Assembly (NCBI GenBank): GCA_002706205.1
Contig: PAKC01000021.1
Span: 1 to 34,958 of the forward strand
DNA: 34,958 bases
Source of the DNA: Halobacteriovoraceae bacterium
GTDB taxonomy: Bacteria > Bdellovibrionota > Bacteriovoracia > Bacteriovoracales > Bacteriovoracaceae
Direction: 5' to 3'
Part shown: positions 9,000 to 15,782 of the stretch, in pieces
Position numbering within the stretch: the stretch's first letter is position 1
Layout of the letters: each line of letters starts with the position of its first letter
The notes under the pieces: model-generated
What the model was told of the DNA's origin: nothing
Database searches by the model: none
The model's input: the letters and a program-made list of their open reading frames with translations, nothing else
Made by a program: the position numbers and the translations under genes

Positions 9000-10662
9000 A
9001 AGACTTTGGTTAATATTTGTTCTAATAAGCTTTACCTATACTATGGTATGGGGGAGTGACTTATACGTTGAAAAACGCAATGGTGAAATAAAGGTATATT
9101 CTTTTAATTTTAAAGAAGAGCAATTAGTTGAGAAGAAAAATAATAATATAAAAACACCACTTGGTAGTTTGTGGAAACTGTTCATATATACTTACAATAA
9201 AGAGAATAGTCTCTCGAGTTCCCCTTACAGATGTAAGGGGAATTTAAATCAAGAAATTTTTTGCTGCAAAAAAGGTGAGAGTATTGATGAAGATGATGCT
9301 CTTGCGAAGTCCTGTGGCCTTTTTTTTTCACCTAGCAGACTTCAAATATCTAAAAAGAAGTGGAAAGACTTTTGGTGGAAAAGGAAGATTAGGGCCGAGT
9401 GGTTATTAGGGCTTGATAACCTTAAGCCAGAAACCATAGTCAGTGTTAAAAGTCTTTTATCAGTACTAGAAAGAGTTAAGAAATTACCTAAGGCTAAAGA
9501 TCACTTAGATAAAGCTCTTGTTGGAGTTATTCTTAATGGTACGGCTAGAAGTTCATTGAGTGAACTTGGGGCATACCCAAGATTAAAAACATTTACGTGG
9601 GACGACCCTAAGAAAAAAACTAAGTACATAGGTGGTTTTGCAGGGTGGTTAACAGATGGAACTCCTATTTGGGGAAGGGGAAGTGGGAAAAGCTCAGACT
9701 ACCTAAAAAGAGTTTCAAGTATTCTAAATAATCATTGGAAAAAAACTGTTAGGTTTCATGTCAATCAGTGCGTGAGCGTTAGATATTTTCATGATTATCA
9801 AATCAAAAGCATAATCGACTTATCGACAAATGAGAAAATTCAAGAAGGTGCCTTAAATGGCACATATCGACTAAGTTTTCAGTCAGGTCGTGATTTAACT
9901 TTAAATTCTAATAATGATTTGTTTCTACGAAGTTATAATGAAAAGCTTTTAATAGATGGACGTATGAATATGACCTCTTATATCGCTAGAGTATTGGATC
10001 GAGAGGTGAGTAGTAAATACCCCAGTGCTGCAGAAGCTTTTAGTATCGTGATTCGAACTTACTTAAAAGAAAGGGCACAGAAAATTTCAGGTTGTTTTCA
10101 TGTTATAGATTCTTCTAAGTTTCAAAGAGTCTCTGCAAATATTCCGTCTGAAGGAGCCATAGCCGCTTCTTCAAAAACGGCAGGATTAATTTTAAATAAT
10201 GTTGGAAATATAAAGTATCATTTGAACAAAGATGGAAAAAATATGATTTCTTGGATAAAAGCTAAGGGACTGGATTTATTAGGAAATAATTCAGAACAAA
10301 TTTTAAAGAGTTTTTATCCAAATTCAAAAATTATTTATGATAGAGATAGATACTTTAGTTTATGCGGAACACTTCTTAGGGCCAATATGTGGCTAAAGGA
10401 AAAAACTCCTCGTTGGCACAAGGTTTTAGTGAAGCACCCAGGCTACGAAAGGCCAGATAGTTTTAAAGTTTGTAAATTAAATAGTGGTGCACCTTTTGCC
10501 AATAAAAAAACAAATGAAATTTTTGTTCGTGGGTTTGATGGATTTGAAAATCAATATTCAATTGCCCATGAATATTTACATCTAGCATTTAAATATCATC
10601 CCATAGGTAATAACGAGAGAGAAATAGATAAAATTGCAAAAAAGCTTGTAACAATGTTTTGA
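8989..10662 (+). CDS. yfaQ: YfaQ-like DUF2300 protein: SxxK region, SpoIID-like region and HExxH motif
   Basis: A 557-residue secreted protein (signal peptide to about Trp21/Gly22) matching E. coli YfaQ in length and position. Three parts stand out. PLGSLWKLF holds Ser60-x-x-Lys63 and is followed by ALAKSCGLFF and later GFAGWLTDGTPIW, an arrangement like penicillin-binding-type serine enzymes. Residues ~335-400, with AFSIVIRTYL and AASSKTAGLILNN, resemble the SpoIID/LytB fold of peptidoglycan lytic enzymes. The C-terminus has AHEYLHLAFKYH, where His527, Glu528, His531 and His537 have HExxHxxxxxH zinc-protease spacing. The family relation is sure by context; the three domain readings are my inference by eye. 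It overlaps yfaS by 11 bases with GGGAG as its RBS. Confidence 0.8.
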   Translation: MSSRRLWLIFVLISFTYTMVWGSDLYVEKRNGEIKVYSFNFKEEQLVEKKNNNIKTPLGSLWKLFIYTYNKENSLSSSPYRCKGNLNQEIFCCKKGESIDEDDALAKSCGLFFSPSRLQISKKKWKDFWWKRKIRAEWLLGLDNLKPETIVSVKSLLSVLERVKKLPKAKDHLDKALVGVILNGTARSSLSELGAYPRLKTFTWDDPKKKTKYIGGFAGWLTDGTPIWGRGSGKSSDYLKRVSSILNNHWKKTVRFHVNQCVSVRYFHDYQIKSIIDLSTNEKIQEGALNGTYRLSFQSGRDLTLNSNNDLFLRSYNEKLLIDGRMNMTSYIARVLDREVSSKYPSAAEAFSIVIRTYLKERAQKISGCFHVIDSSKFQRVSANIPSEGAIAASSKTAGLILNNVGNIKYHLNKDGKNMISWIKAKGLDLLGNNSEQILKSFYPNSKIIYDRDRYFSLCGTLLRANMWLKEKTPRWHKVLVKHPGYERPDSFKVCKLNSGAPFANKKTNEIFVRGFDGFENQYSIAHEYLHLAFKYHPIGNNEREIDKIAKKLVTMF

Positions 10663-10670
10663 GGTCATAT

Positions 10671-11429
10671 ATGAAAAAGTTAATCTTAAGTACATCAATA
10701 CTTATCATTGGATATAGTTACGCTGACAGTATAAAAATAACAAGTCCTAAAGGTGGGTGGCGTGACTCTAGTACAAAAAAAGTGAAGTTTAGTCAGAAAG
10801 TACAATATCCAGATGTAGATATAAGTATGCCAGAAAATCAGCCAGATACTGGTAAAATTGAAGGTCAAATTTTGGGAAGCATAAAAGATAGTCCAAAGCC
10901 TTTAAAGTTAATTGTTAATGGAAATGCAATGCCTCTTAAAGCGTCTAACGGAAAATTTTCTAGACCTTACTCTTTTGGTAATGGTGCGAATAATGTAGAA
11001 ATAAGATCTTCAGATGGAAAAACTCGCTCAAATGTACAATTTTTCGATGTGAAAAAAGGTGGGACACAATCAAGAATTAGAATTATTTTATCTTGGGATA
11101 CAGATGGCACTGACCTAGATTTACATGTTATTAGTCCTAATGGAGAACATTGTTACTATAGAAATAGAAAGTTAAAAGATGGTAGTGCACTAGATGTTGA
11201 TGTGACTACTGGCTATGGACCAGAAATTTTTGCATCTCCTGGAGTCCAGAAGGGACCTTATCTTATTTATGTCAATTATTATGGTCGGCGCAATAGTAAG
11301 ATCATTACAACAGCGACAGTAAGTGTCATCACTAATGAAGGAACTGTGGATGAAAAAGTCAATGTGAGAAGGTTTCCTTTAAGGCATCCTGGTGAACTAA
11401 CTTTTGTACATTCATTCGTTTATTTATAA
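10671..11429 (+). CDS. yfaP: YfaP-like DUF2135 periplasmic protein
   Basis: A 252-residue secreted protein, the last gene of the yfa cluster. I start it at ATG 10671, where a signal peptide MKKLILSTSILIIGYSYA begins and GAGG stands seven bases upstream; a TTG at 10659 in the same frame is less likely. Residues ~55-125 form a beta-rich domain, and residues ~140-215 carry the DUF2135 hallmark WDTDGTDLDLHVISPNGEHC followed by GYGPE. The Asp-rich strand pattern suggests metal or ligand binding. In Pseudomonas the corresponding protein belongs to an alpha-2-macroglobulin complex. The gene starts nine bases after the yfaQ stop. Confidence 0.88.
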   Translation: MKKLILSTSILIIGYSYADSIKITSPKGGWRDSSTKKVKFSQKVQYPDVDISMPENQPDTGKIEGQILGSIKDSPKPLKLIVNGNAMPLKASNGKFSRPYSFGNGANNVEIRSSDGKTRSNVQFFDVKKGGTQSRIRIILSWDTDGTDLDLHVISPNGEHCYYRNRKLKDGSALDVDVTTGYGPEIFASPGVQKGPYLIYVNYYGRRNSKIITTATVSVITNEGTVDEKVNVRRFPLRHPGELTFVHSFVYL

Positions 11430-11485
11430 GCGAGAGGCAGATTGGAGTTTTATAGTTGACTTTGCTTTAGCCTAACTCGCGGAGT
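11430..11485. terminator. Hairpins between convergent yfaP and BLUF genes
   Basis: Two alternative stems are visible. AACTC-gcg-GAGTT (11474-11486) is followed by AAAG and six T on the + strand, a short intrinsic terminator for yfaP. A longer stem pairs GCGAGAGGC at 11431 with GCCTaaCTCGC ending at 11480. The BLUF gene, read on the - strand, ends inside the short hairpin. Confidence 0.4.
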
Positions 11486-11894
11486 TAAAGTTTTTTAGTA
11501 TAGACAAAATTTTTTCTTTGGAACTCTTTAGTTTTATAATGTCTTTATGAATAAAAGGAATAATTTCTTTTAATTTGATTTCATTGTCATTTTTACTATC
11601 TAAATTTACATATCCCATAGACCAGCGGGGAAATATTCTTTCTTTAGATTTATATTCTAAAAGTTTTCTTATGGATTTATGCCTTCGATCTTTAGAAATT
11701 TTTGTATACATTTTTTCAACAGACTTGGAATCGCCCTCAAGGAGTTGAATAAAAAATTTATCATTTTTAATTAAAATTCCTGTTAATTGTGCTGATACAT
11801 TATTTTTTTGAGATGTTTTTAAAATATCCTCCATATCTCTTTGTTGGTCAAAAAATGATGATTCTTCAGAAATATAAAGTAGGTGGTATAACAT
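11472..11894 (-). CDS. BLUF-domain blue-light sensor, single-domain
   Basis: A 140-residue protein that is almost entirely one BLUF (FAD-binding blue-light) domain. The key residues are all present: Tyr7 in LLYISE, Asn32 in NNVSAQLTG, Gln50 in FFIQLLEG, and Trp91-Ser-Met93 in PRWSMGY. In the family, light rearranges the Tyr-Gln hydrogen bonds to the flavin and changes binding to a partner. With no attached output domain it should work through protein-protein contacts as PixD/Slr1694-type proteins do. It is transcribed alone, with AAGGA seven bases before the ATG and a promoter at 11915-11942. No obvious partner such as an EAL or PatA-type protein is adjacent. Confidence 0.93.
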   Translation of the reverse strand: MLYHLLYISEESSFFDQQRDMEDILKTSQKNNVSAQLTGILIKNDKFFIQLLEGDSKSVEKMYTKISKDRRHKSIRKLLEYKSKERIFPRWSMGYVNLDSKNDNEIKLKEIIPFIHKDIIKLKSSKEKILSILKNFNSAS

Positions 11895-11914
11895 ATTATT
11901 TTCCTTGCATTTAA

Positions 11915-11942
11915 ATCATAACAAACTCTGCTCGAATTCCAA
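11915..11942 (-). promoter_or_regulatory. Predicted promoter of the BLUF gene
   Basis: Read on the - strand, TTGGAA (11942-11937) and TATGAT (11920-11915) are separated by 16 bases. The -10 ends about 20 bases before the ATG at 11894, with an AAGGA ribosome binding site in between. Confidence 0.5.
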
Positions 11943-12043
11943 GGGGAGAGCAAAACTTTAGAAAAGAGGTTGATTTATAACCTTTTATTCAAGAAATAGT
12001 GAGATGTCTTGTGTTTATTCTTTTATTTTTATTGATTAAGTCC

Positions 12044-12071
12044 TTGAAACAACCTAACATCGTTTTATACA
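12044..12071 (+). promoter_or_regulatory. Predicted promoter driving the cobalamin riboswitch leader
   Basis: TTGAAA (12044-12049) and TATACA (12066-12071) are spaced by 16 bases. Transcription would start near 12078, essentially at the first base pair of the riboswitch closing stem, which supports both calls. Confidence 0.6.
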
Positions 12072-12075
12072 TCTG

Positions 12076-12176
12076 TTGATTATGCTAGTGAAGCCAGGTG
12101 AAAATCCGGCACTGTCCCGCAACGGTAAGGTTGAGAAGCACAACTAAGTCCGACCCTAGTCAATCAATATAATCAA
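12076..12176 (+). promoter_or_regulatory. Cobalamin (B12) riboswitch, compact form
   Basis: The conserved B12 core is plain: GCCAGGTGAAAATCCGGC followed by ACTGTCCCGCAACGGTAA and, after a short hairpin, AAGTCCGACCCTAGTC. The element is closed by TTGATTAT (12076-12083) pairing with ATAATCAA (12169-12176), and a second helix pairs GCTAG (12084-12088) with the CTAGT before 12161. At about 100 bases it is shorter than the classical ~200-base form and resembles compact class-II-like cobalamin riboswitches. The closing stem ends eight bases before the GAGGAGG ribosome binding site (12184-12190) of the thioesterase, and no terminator is visible, so control of translation initiation is the likely mode. 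Confidence 0.9.
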
Positions 12177-12196
12177 AATGCCCGAGGAGGATTTCA

Positions 12197-12586
12197 ATGA
12201 TTAATTTAGAAGAAAAAATTAAAAATGCGAAAACATCTTTTGTAAGAGCTGTTTTTCCAGGTAGTACAAATCATTACGATACTTTATTTGGCGGTATTAC
12301 CCTAAAATGGATGGATGAAATTGCTTTTATCACAGCAACGAGATTTGGAAGAAAAAAGTTTGTCACAGTTTCTACCGACCGGATTGATTTTAATATGCCT
12401 ATTCCTGGAGGCCATTTTGTGGAGCTGGTTGGAGAGATTACGAAGGTGGGAACTTCAAGCCTTGTGGTAGAAGTCTCTTTGTTTCTTGAAGAAATGTATT
12501 CAGAAAGTAAGGTTTTAGCGGTAAAAGGATCATTTACATTAGTGGCCATTGATGACAATAGGAAGCCAGTTAAAATTTTGAATTAA
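12197..12586 (+). CDS. Hotdog-fold acyl-CoA thioesterase (YciA/ACOT type) under B12 riboswitch
   Basis: A 129-residue single-hotdog protein that should hydrolyse acyl-CoA thioesters to free acid and CoA in the cytoplasm, acting as an oligomer. NHYDTLFGGITLKWMDEIA is the family hallmark, with Asn25 and Asp40 at the positions of the catalytic residues; the central RIDFNMPIPGG and VELVGEI strands fit as well. The length equals that of typical YciA-like enzymes (~130-150). A strong GAGGAGG ribosome binding site lies seven bases before the ATG. The gene follows a cobalamin riboswitch with no other gene between, so its expression should fall when B12 is plentiful. The acyl substrate cannot be read from the sequence. 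Confidence 0.9.
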   Translation: MINLEEKIKNAKTSFVRAVFPGSTNHYDTLFGGITLKWMDEIAFITATRFGRKKFVTVSTDRIDFNMPIPGGHFVELVGEITKVGTSSLVVEVSLFLEEMYSESKVLAVKGSFTLVAIDDNRKPVKILN

Positions 12587-12694
12587 AAAAGAAGTCTGAT
12601 TATTATCAGTAAATGAGTTGTATTGACGATTAAAAACTAGACACCATTTTATTAATAACAGGATGAATTTTCTTCCTTTTTCAACGGAGTCCTT

Positions 12695-13141
12695 ATGAAA
12701 TCAATATTACTACCTTTTTTGATGATGAAACTGTCTTTCACTGCCTTCGCTGCTGATAATGCAACTGCCTTAAAAATGGCACTTGATGATGAGTACAAAG
12801 CGAAAGCAACTTATCTAAAAGTGCTTGAGGACTTTGGAAAGAGAAGACCTTTTTCTCGTATTGTAAGATCAGAACAAAGACATATTGATGCCCTTATCCC
12901 ATTTTTTACTAAATATGGCTTAACTGTTCCAGATAATCACTATATAGGAAACATTCCAAGCTTTAATAGCTTAAAAGATGCCTGCCAAGCCGGAGTTGCT
13001 GCTGAAATTGAGAATGTCGAATTGTATGAAAGAATTTTTTCATTAACTGATGATCCGCAATTAATTGCTGTATTTGAGAATCTACAGTGGGCGAGTCAGT
13101 ATAGACATCTTCCTGCTTTCAAAAGATGTGCAAGACGGTGA
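12695..13141 (+). CDS. DUF2202 ferritin-like protein, exported
   Basis: A 148-residue protein with a signal peptide ending near AFAA (residue 20) and a ferritin-like four-helix region. Metal-ligand-like residues appear in order: Glu33 in DDEYKA, Glu60-x-x-His63 in SEQRH, Glu109/Glu112 in NVELYERIF, and His138 in YRHLPAF, the pattern of DUF2202 proteins. Members of this family are presumed di-iron proteins with an undetermined role; oxidative or iron stress is a common guess. The gene stands alone after the thioesterase, with an ACGGAG ribosome binding site. No partner gene suggests the substrate. Confidence 0.85.
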   Translation: MKSILLPFLMMKLSFTAFAADNATALKMALDDEYKAKATYLKVLEDFGKRRPFSRIVRSEQRHIDALIPFFTKYGLTVPDNHYIGNIPSFNSLKDACQAGVAAEIENVELYERIFSLTDDPQLIAVFENLQWASQYRHLPAFKRCARR

Positions 13142-13142
13142 G

Positions 13143-13298
13143 GTGGGGTCAGGCTTTGTAGTAGTTCTTTTTTATGACTTTGCTTCAGAGATTGAAGCGA
13201 ACTACAAAAAATTGTAGCATAAAAGTGGTAACCACAAAAAAACCTTTAAAGTCATTAGGTTGCCACTACAACTTCTGTTGTAAATATGCAATTTCTGA
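13143..13298. repeat. Hairpin-rich stretch with inverted GGTCAG ends, possible MITE or REP-like element
   Basis: The non-coding gap between the ferritin-like gene and fic begins with GGGGTCAGG (13145) and ends with the inverted CTGACC (13288). Inside lie three palindromes: TTTGTAGTAGTTC paired with GAACTACAAA; GTGGTAACC paired with GGTTGCCAC; and a perfect TACAAC-TTCT-GTTGTA hairpin at 13267-13282. This density of structure and the inverted ends look like a non-autonomous palindromic element related to the GGGGTCAGG-type ends of REP-associated transposons. It could alternatively be a double terminator for the convergent genes. Confidence 0.4.
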
Positions 13299-13316
13299 CC
13301 TATTCCTTAAGATTTA

Positions 13317-14378
13317 TTACCCTATAACGTAAGTTGTTCCTCTGCCTTGTCCTTTTTTCTTAATGATGCCTTTATCAACAAGTCTTTTGAGAAGGTCTTT
13401 TAAACCATCGCGAGACATATCAACATTATCCAAGATAAAGGAGATTTTACATTCTTCCTCTGCTTCAATAATGCTATAAACTTGTTTCTCATTGTCATTC
13501 ATGACTGATGCAGGTGACTTATGAATAAGTTTACTATTTAAGAAATCAGTTTGAACGGTTAGAACTTTTAAAAAGTAACTAATCCAATAGTTATATTGTG
13601 CTTCTTCATGAAAAGTGGATTGTGTATTTCTTAAAGAAGTATAATAACCTTCCTTGTTATCTTCGATAACTTTTTCATGAGAAGTATATTGCGCCCACTT
13701 GTAACCGTTTTTTAAAAGTAGAATTGTGGTTAGTAATCTGCTCAGTCTTCCGTTACCATCTCTAAAAGGGTGGATGGCCAAAAAGTGAACAATAAAACCA
13801 GCAATAAGAATGAGAGGCTGACATTCTTTTGCTTTTTTCATTTGCACATAATCAGAAATAAGGTCGGCCATAGCAGTTTCAGTCTCAAGCCCTGGAGGAG
13901 CTGTCTTAAACCATACTTTGATTATCTTTCCTGTTGCTTGATCTTGTTCGACAACATCATTAGGAACATCTTTATATGCTCCTCTTTGAGTGGAAGGAAG
14001 TTGATCTTCTGTAAGCTCACTTGTTAAAAGTTGATGAAGCTCTCGAATCATTTTTTCTGAAACATCGAGCTTTTCAAAATTGTCATAGATGTAATTAAGA
14101 GTTTTAACATAACCAGCAACTTCTCTTTCAGAACGAGACGACATATCGTTAATCTCGCAACCTTTTTCAACCAACTCTTTGACTTGCTCGTCCGCTAGAA
14201 TTGCACCTTCTATTCTGGTGGATGCACCAGAAGAGGTAATGATTGATGTCTTTTTTAGACTTTCGACAAGTGCTGGTCTTTGAAACTTAGTTGTCTCAAA
14301 AGCTCCTTGGAAGCGTTCAATTTTAGTGATCTGATTGACCTGTTCACCTGTAAGTACATGATTTTTAATAGTCTTCAT
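13317..14378 (-). CDS. Fic-domain AMP-transferase with N-terminal inhibitory motif and winged helix
   Basis: A 353-residue Fic protein that would transfer AMP (or another nucleotide part) from NTPs to hydroxyl side chains of a target. The catalytic loop HPFRDGNGR is intact at residues 203-211 with His203 as the base. SGASTRIEG (Ser53-Glu57-Gly58) fits the (S/T)xxxE(G/N) inhibitory helix placed N-terminally, the class II arrangement, so the enzyme is probably self-inhibited. Residues ~310-353 form a winged-helix with the basic end KKKGQGRGTTYVIG, which may bind DNA. The longer frame upstream to 14546 translates the operator repeats and is rejected; ATG 14378 begins the conserved sequence. Similar in length to Shewanella SoFic (~372). 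No antitoxin gene is adjacent. Confidence 0.9.
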   Translation of the reverse strand: MKTIKNHVLTGEQVNQITKIERFQGAFETTKFQRPALVESLKKTSIITSSGASTRIEGAILADEQVKELVEKGCEINDMSSRSEREVAGYVKTLNYIYDNFEKLDVSEKMIRELHQLLTSELTEDQLPSTQRGAYKDVPNDVVEQDQATGKIIKVWFKTAPPGLETETAMADLISDYVQMKKAKECQPLILIAGFIVHFLAIHPFRDGNGRLSRLLTTILLLKNGYKWAQYTSHEKVIEDNKEGYYTSLRNTQSTFHEEAQYNYWISYFLKVLTVQTDFLNSKLIHKSPASVMNDNEKQVYSIIEAEEECKISFILDNVDMSRDGLKDLLKRLVDKGIIKKKGQGRGTTYVIG

Positions 14379-14383
14379 AGAAA

Positions 14384-14497
14384 ATACCCAATTAACACCT
14401 GTAAAACACCTATAATTATAACTCAAAAACACCCAAAAAACACCTACAAAACACCCGTATTTTAGTATTTTATTAAAATACGAAATTATTAGGGTGT
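14384..14497 (-). repeat. Phased GGTGT(TTT) repeat array surrounding the fic promoter
   Basis: On the + strand the motif ACACC (once ATACC), usually preceded by AAA, ends at 14388, 14399, 14410, 14433, 14444 and 14455. Within each group of three the spacing is exactly 11 bases, one turn of the helix, and the 23-base gap between groups holds the fic -10 element. A seventh, inverted copy (GGTGT) sits at 14493-14497 beyond a palindrome with CGTATTTT and AAAATACG arms. This looks like an operator where several protein molecules line up on one face of the DNA. Confidence 0.8.
14415..14420 (-). promoter_or_regulatory. Consensus -10 element of fic inside the repeat array
   Basis: TATAAT on the - strand at 14420-14415 lies in the gap between the two groups of three 11-bp repeats. 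The expected start near 14408 leaves a 30-base leader containing the downstream repeats. No good -35 hexamer is present at 16-18 bases: that position is occupied by repeats, so the repeat-binding factor may act as activator or repressor. Confidence 0.55.
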
Positions 14498-14656
14498 TTC
14501 GCTTTGAGCATTCAAGAATCCCTTTCGTGACATGATATTGTGTCATGAGTGGGGAGCGGGGTCGATTCAGTTTTTAAGCATTTTGTCTTGTGATTTATCT
14601 AAAGTAGAAAAAAGTAGACTGATTATGAAACACAATGAAAATTTATGAACTAAATA
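14456..14656. other. Intergenic region between fic operator and GNAT promoter
   Basis: No gene seen. The stretch holds the CGTATTTT/AAAATACG palindrome (about 14456-14482) and an inverted repeat TGACA-TGATATTG-TGTCA at 14528-14545, which could be an operator for either divergent gene. The remainder is AT-rich with no readable frame beyond a few codons. Confidence 0.4.
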
Positions 14657-14685
14657 TTGACAGGGATTGTCACCTCGACTATTTT
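14657..14685 (+). promoter_or_regulatory. Strong predicted promoter of the attenuated GNAT operon
   Basis: A perfect TTGACA -35 (14657-14662) is followed after 17 bases by TATTTT (14680-14685). The start near 14692 gives a leader of about 145 bases that contains the leader peptide and the terminator before the first acetyltransferase gene. Confidence 0.7.
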
Positions 14686-14729
14686 CATGAAACTTAATCT
14701 CATATCTCTAAAAAACCAAGGAGGCCTTT

Positions 14730-14783
14730 ATGAAAAAATCATCTTTTATTCAATGTTGGGCATTCTTGGGTCTTTTCAAATAA
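14730..14783 (+). CDS. 17-residue leader peptide
   Basis: A perfect AAGGAGG ribosome binding site (14718-14724) stands five bases before an ATG that opens only 17 codons, encoding MKKSSFIQCWAFLGLFK, then TAA at 14781-14783. The second half of this frame is the 5' arm of the intrinsic terminator that follows, so translation and terminator folding exclude one another. That architecture is that of a regulatory leader peptide rather than a functional small protein. Candidate sensing residues are the Cys9-Trp10 pair, or the whole nascent chain if a ribosome inhibitor is the signal. No run of a single amino acid points to a biosynthetic attenuator. Confidence 0.75.
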   Translation: MKKSSFIQCWAFLGLFK

Positions 14784-14807
14784 ACAAAGACTCATCTGCC
14801 CTTTTTT
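14758..14807 (+). terminator. Intrinsic terminator acting as attenuator before the acetyltransferase genes
   Basis: GGGCA (14758-14762) pairs with TGCCC (14797-14801), and inside it GGGTCTTT (14768-14775) pairs with AAAGACTC (14786-14793) with one G-U. The structure is followed at once by six T (14802-14807). The 5' arms lie inside the leader peptide frame and the TAA stop is in the loop. The terminator lies 30 bases before the downstream ATG, so in the default state most transcripts should end here. Confidence 0.8.
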
Positions 14808-14837
14808 AATTAACTTAAAACAAAGGGTTTTATTTAA

Positions 14838-15782
14838 ATGAAATTAACTAATGATGATGTGCGCAGCTTTGCACAAGAAGAACTTAATACATTTGATCTC
14901 TCAAATATTGAACTAGATATTAACTTAGCTCTAAAAGAGCTGAGTGATGAAATTGTTTCTGAGTGGAATGAATTAAATAGTAACGAAGTTATGGATTCAC
15001 GTAACAATTATTTTGAAGTGCCTAATACAAAAAGTAGTGATTATGCTGAAAAATTACTGGAACTAGGTGGAAATAAAAAGGTTATCTATGGCATCCGACA
15101 CATGGGTGGACATAAAGATTTACCATTCATAAATCTCAAACCAAACTTCGGGATTAATAATGTCAGAGAAGTACTCGAAATATATAAGAAAGTTAAGGAG
15201 GAATTTACGGCCTTTAATCCTCTTTATTTAAGTTTCTGGTCACCTAAAAAAACTGATGTGGATTTTATTGGCTCAACCTATTTGGTGACAAGATCCAAAG
15301 ACATTAAATTAATGAAGCCTTGGGAAGGTGAAGCATCACTTGAACTTAAAAAGGTCGTGGATGACTCATATTACGATTGGTACAAATCTGGTTATGAAGA
15401 GTTCCATAAGGAAAGACCTGACTTAGAAAAAAAGGTAACTTTAAATTCATTAGATTCAATGCGAGATTCAGTTGGGCAGGGATTAATGTATGAAGTCTAT
15501 TATGATGGTGAGAAGATGGGCATAATTGCTGGTGAGAGTTCTTCATTACTTGGGCATTCCGCAGTTTACTTTCATGAAATTTTTATTTCTAAAAAGTGGA
15601 AGGGCAAAGGCCTTGCTAAAGCTATGCAGAGAAAATTTGTGGAAATGAGCACAAAAGATGATGACTTTATTTGGGGGACAGTTGATAGTCATAACTTACC
15701 TTCTTATAAAACAGCTTTATCAAATGGAAGAAAACCAATCAGGTATGAGTGTTTTATTAAAACGAAGGTGGCAGAAATATGA
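14838..15782 (+). CDS. GNAT-family N-acetyltransferase with extra N-terminal domain
   Basis: A 314-residue protein. The C-terminal part (about residues 170-310) is a GNAT domain: HEIFISKKWKGKGLAKAMQR carries the acetyl-CoA-binding K-G-K-G-L-A turn of motif A, and WGTVDSHNLPSYKTALSNGRK is the motif B region with the conserved Asn. Residues 1-165 match no family I recognise; they are acidic at first, then have a mixed alpha/beta pattern, and could form a second, degenerate GNAT fold. The substrate is unknown. A weak AAAGGG site lies ten bases before the ATG, downstream of the attenuator. The stop overlaps the next acetyltransferase gene by four bases. Confidence 0.8.
   Translation: MKLTNDDVRSFAQEELNTFDLSNIELDINLALKELSDEIVSEWNELNSNEVMDSRNNYFEVPNTKSSDYAEKLLELGGNKKVIYGIRHMGGHKDLPFINLKPNFGINNVREVLEIYKKVKEEFTAFNPLYLSFWSPKKTDVDFIGSTYLVTRSKDIKLMKPWEGEASLELKKVVDDSYYDWYKSGYEEFHKERPDLEKKVTLNSLDSMRDSVGQGLMYEVYYDGEKMGIIAGESSSLLGHSAVYFHEIFISKKWKGKGLAKAMQRKFVEMSTKDDDFIWGTVDSHNLPSYKTALSNGRKPIRYECFIKTKVAEI

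Noticed and set aside
13770-14027. 85-codon + strand frame inside fic
   Set aside because: Antisense shadow of the conserved Fic coding sequence, no RBS.
14384-14497. CRISPR array
   Set aside because: Repeat units are only about 8-11 bases with no spacers of 25 or more bases and no cas genes; a promoter lies inside.
14379-14546. N-terminal extension of Fic by 56 residues
   Set aside because: The extension translates the 11-bp operator repeats and the -10 element (residues like GVFWVFLSYNY); the conserved Fic sequence begins at ATG 14378.
14549-14570. Possible attachment-site copy of the tRNA-Gly 3' end (GGAGCGGGGTCGATTC)
   Set aside because: Only GGAGCGG and a rough T-loop likeness match; not enough identity for a site duplication.
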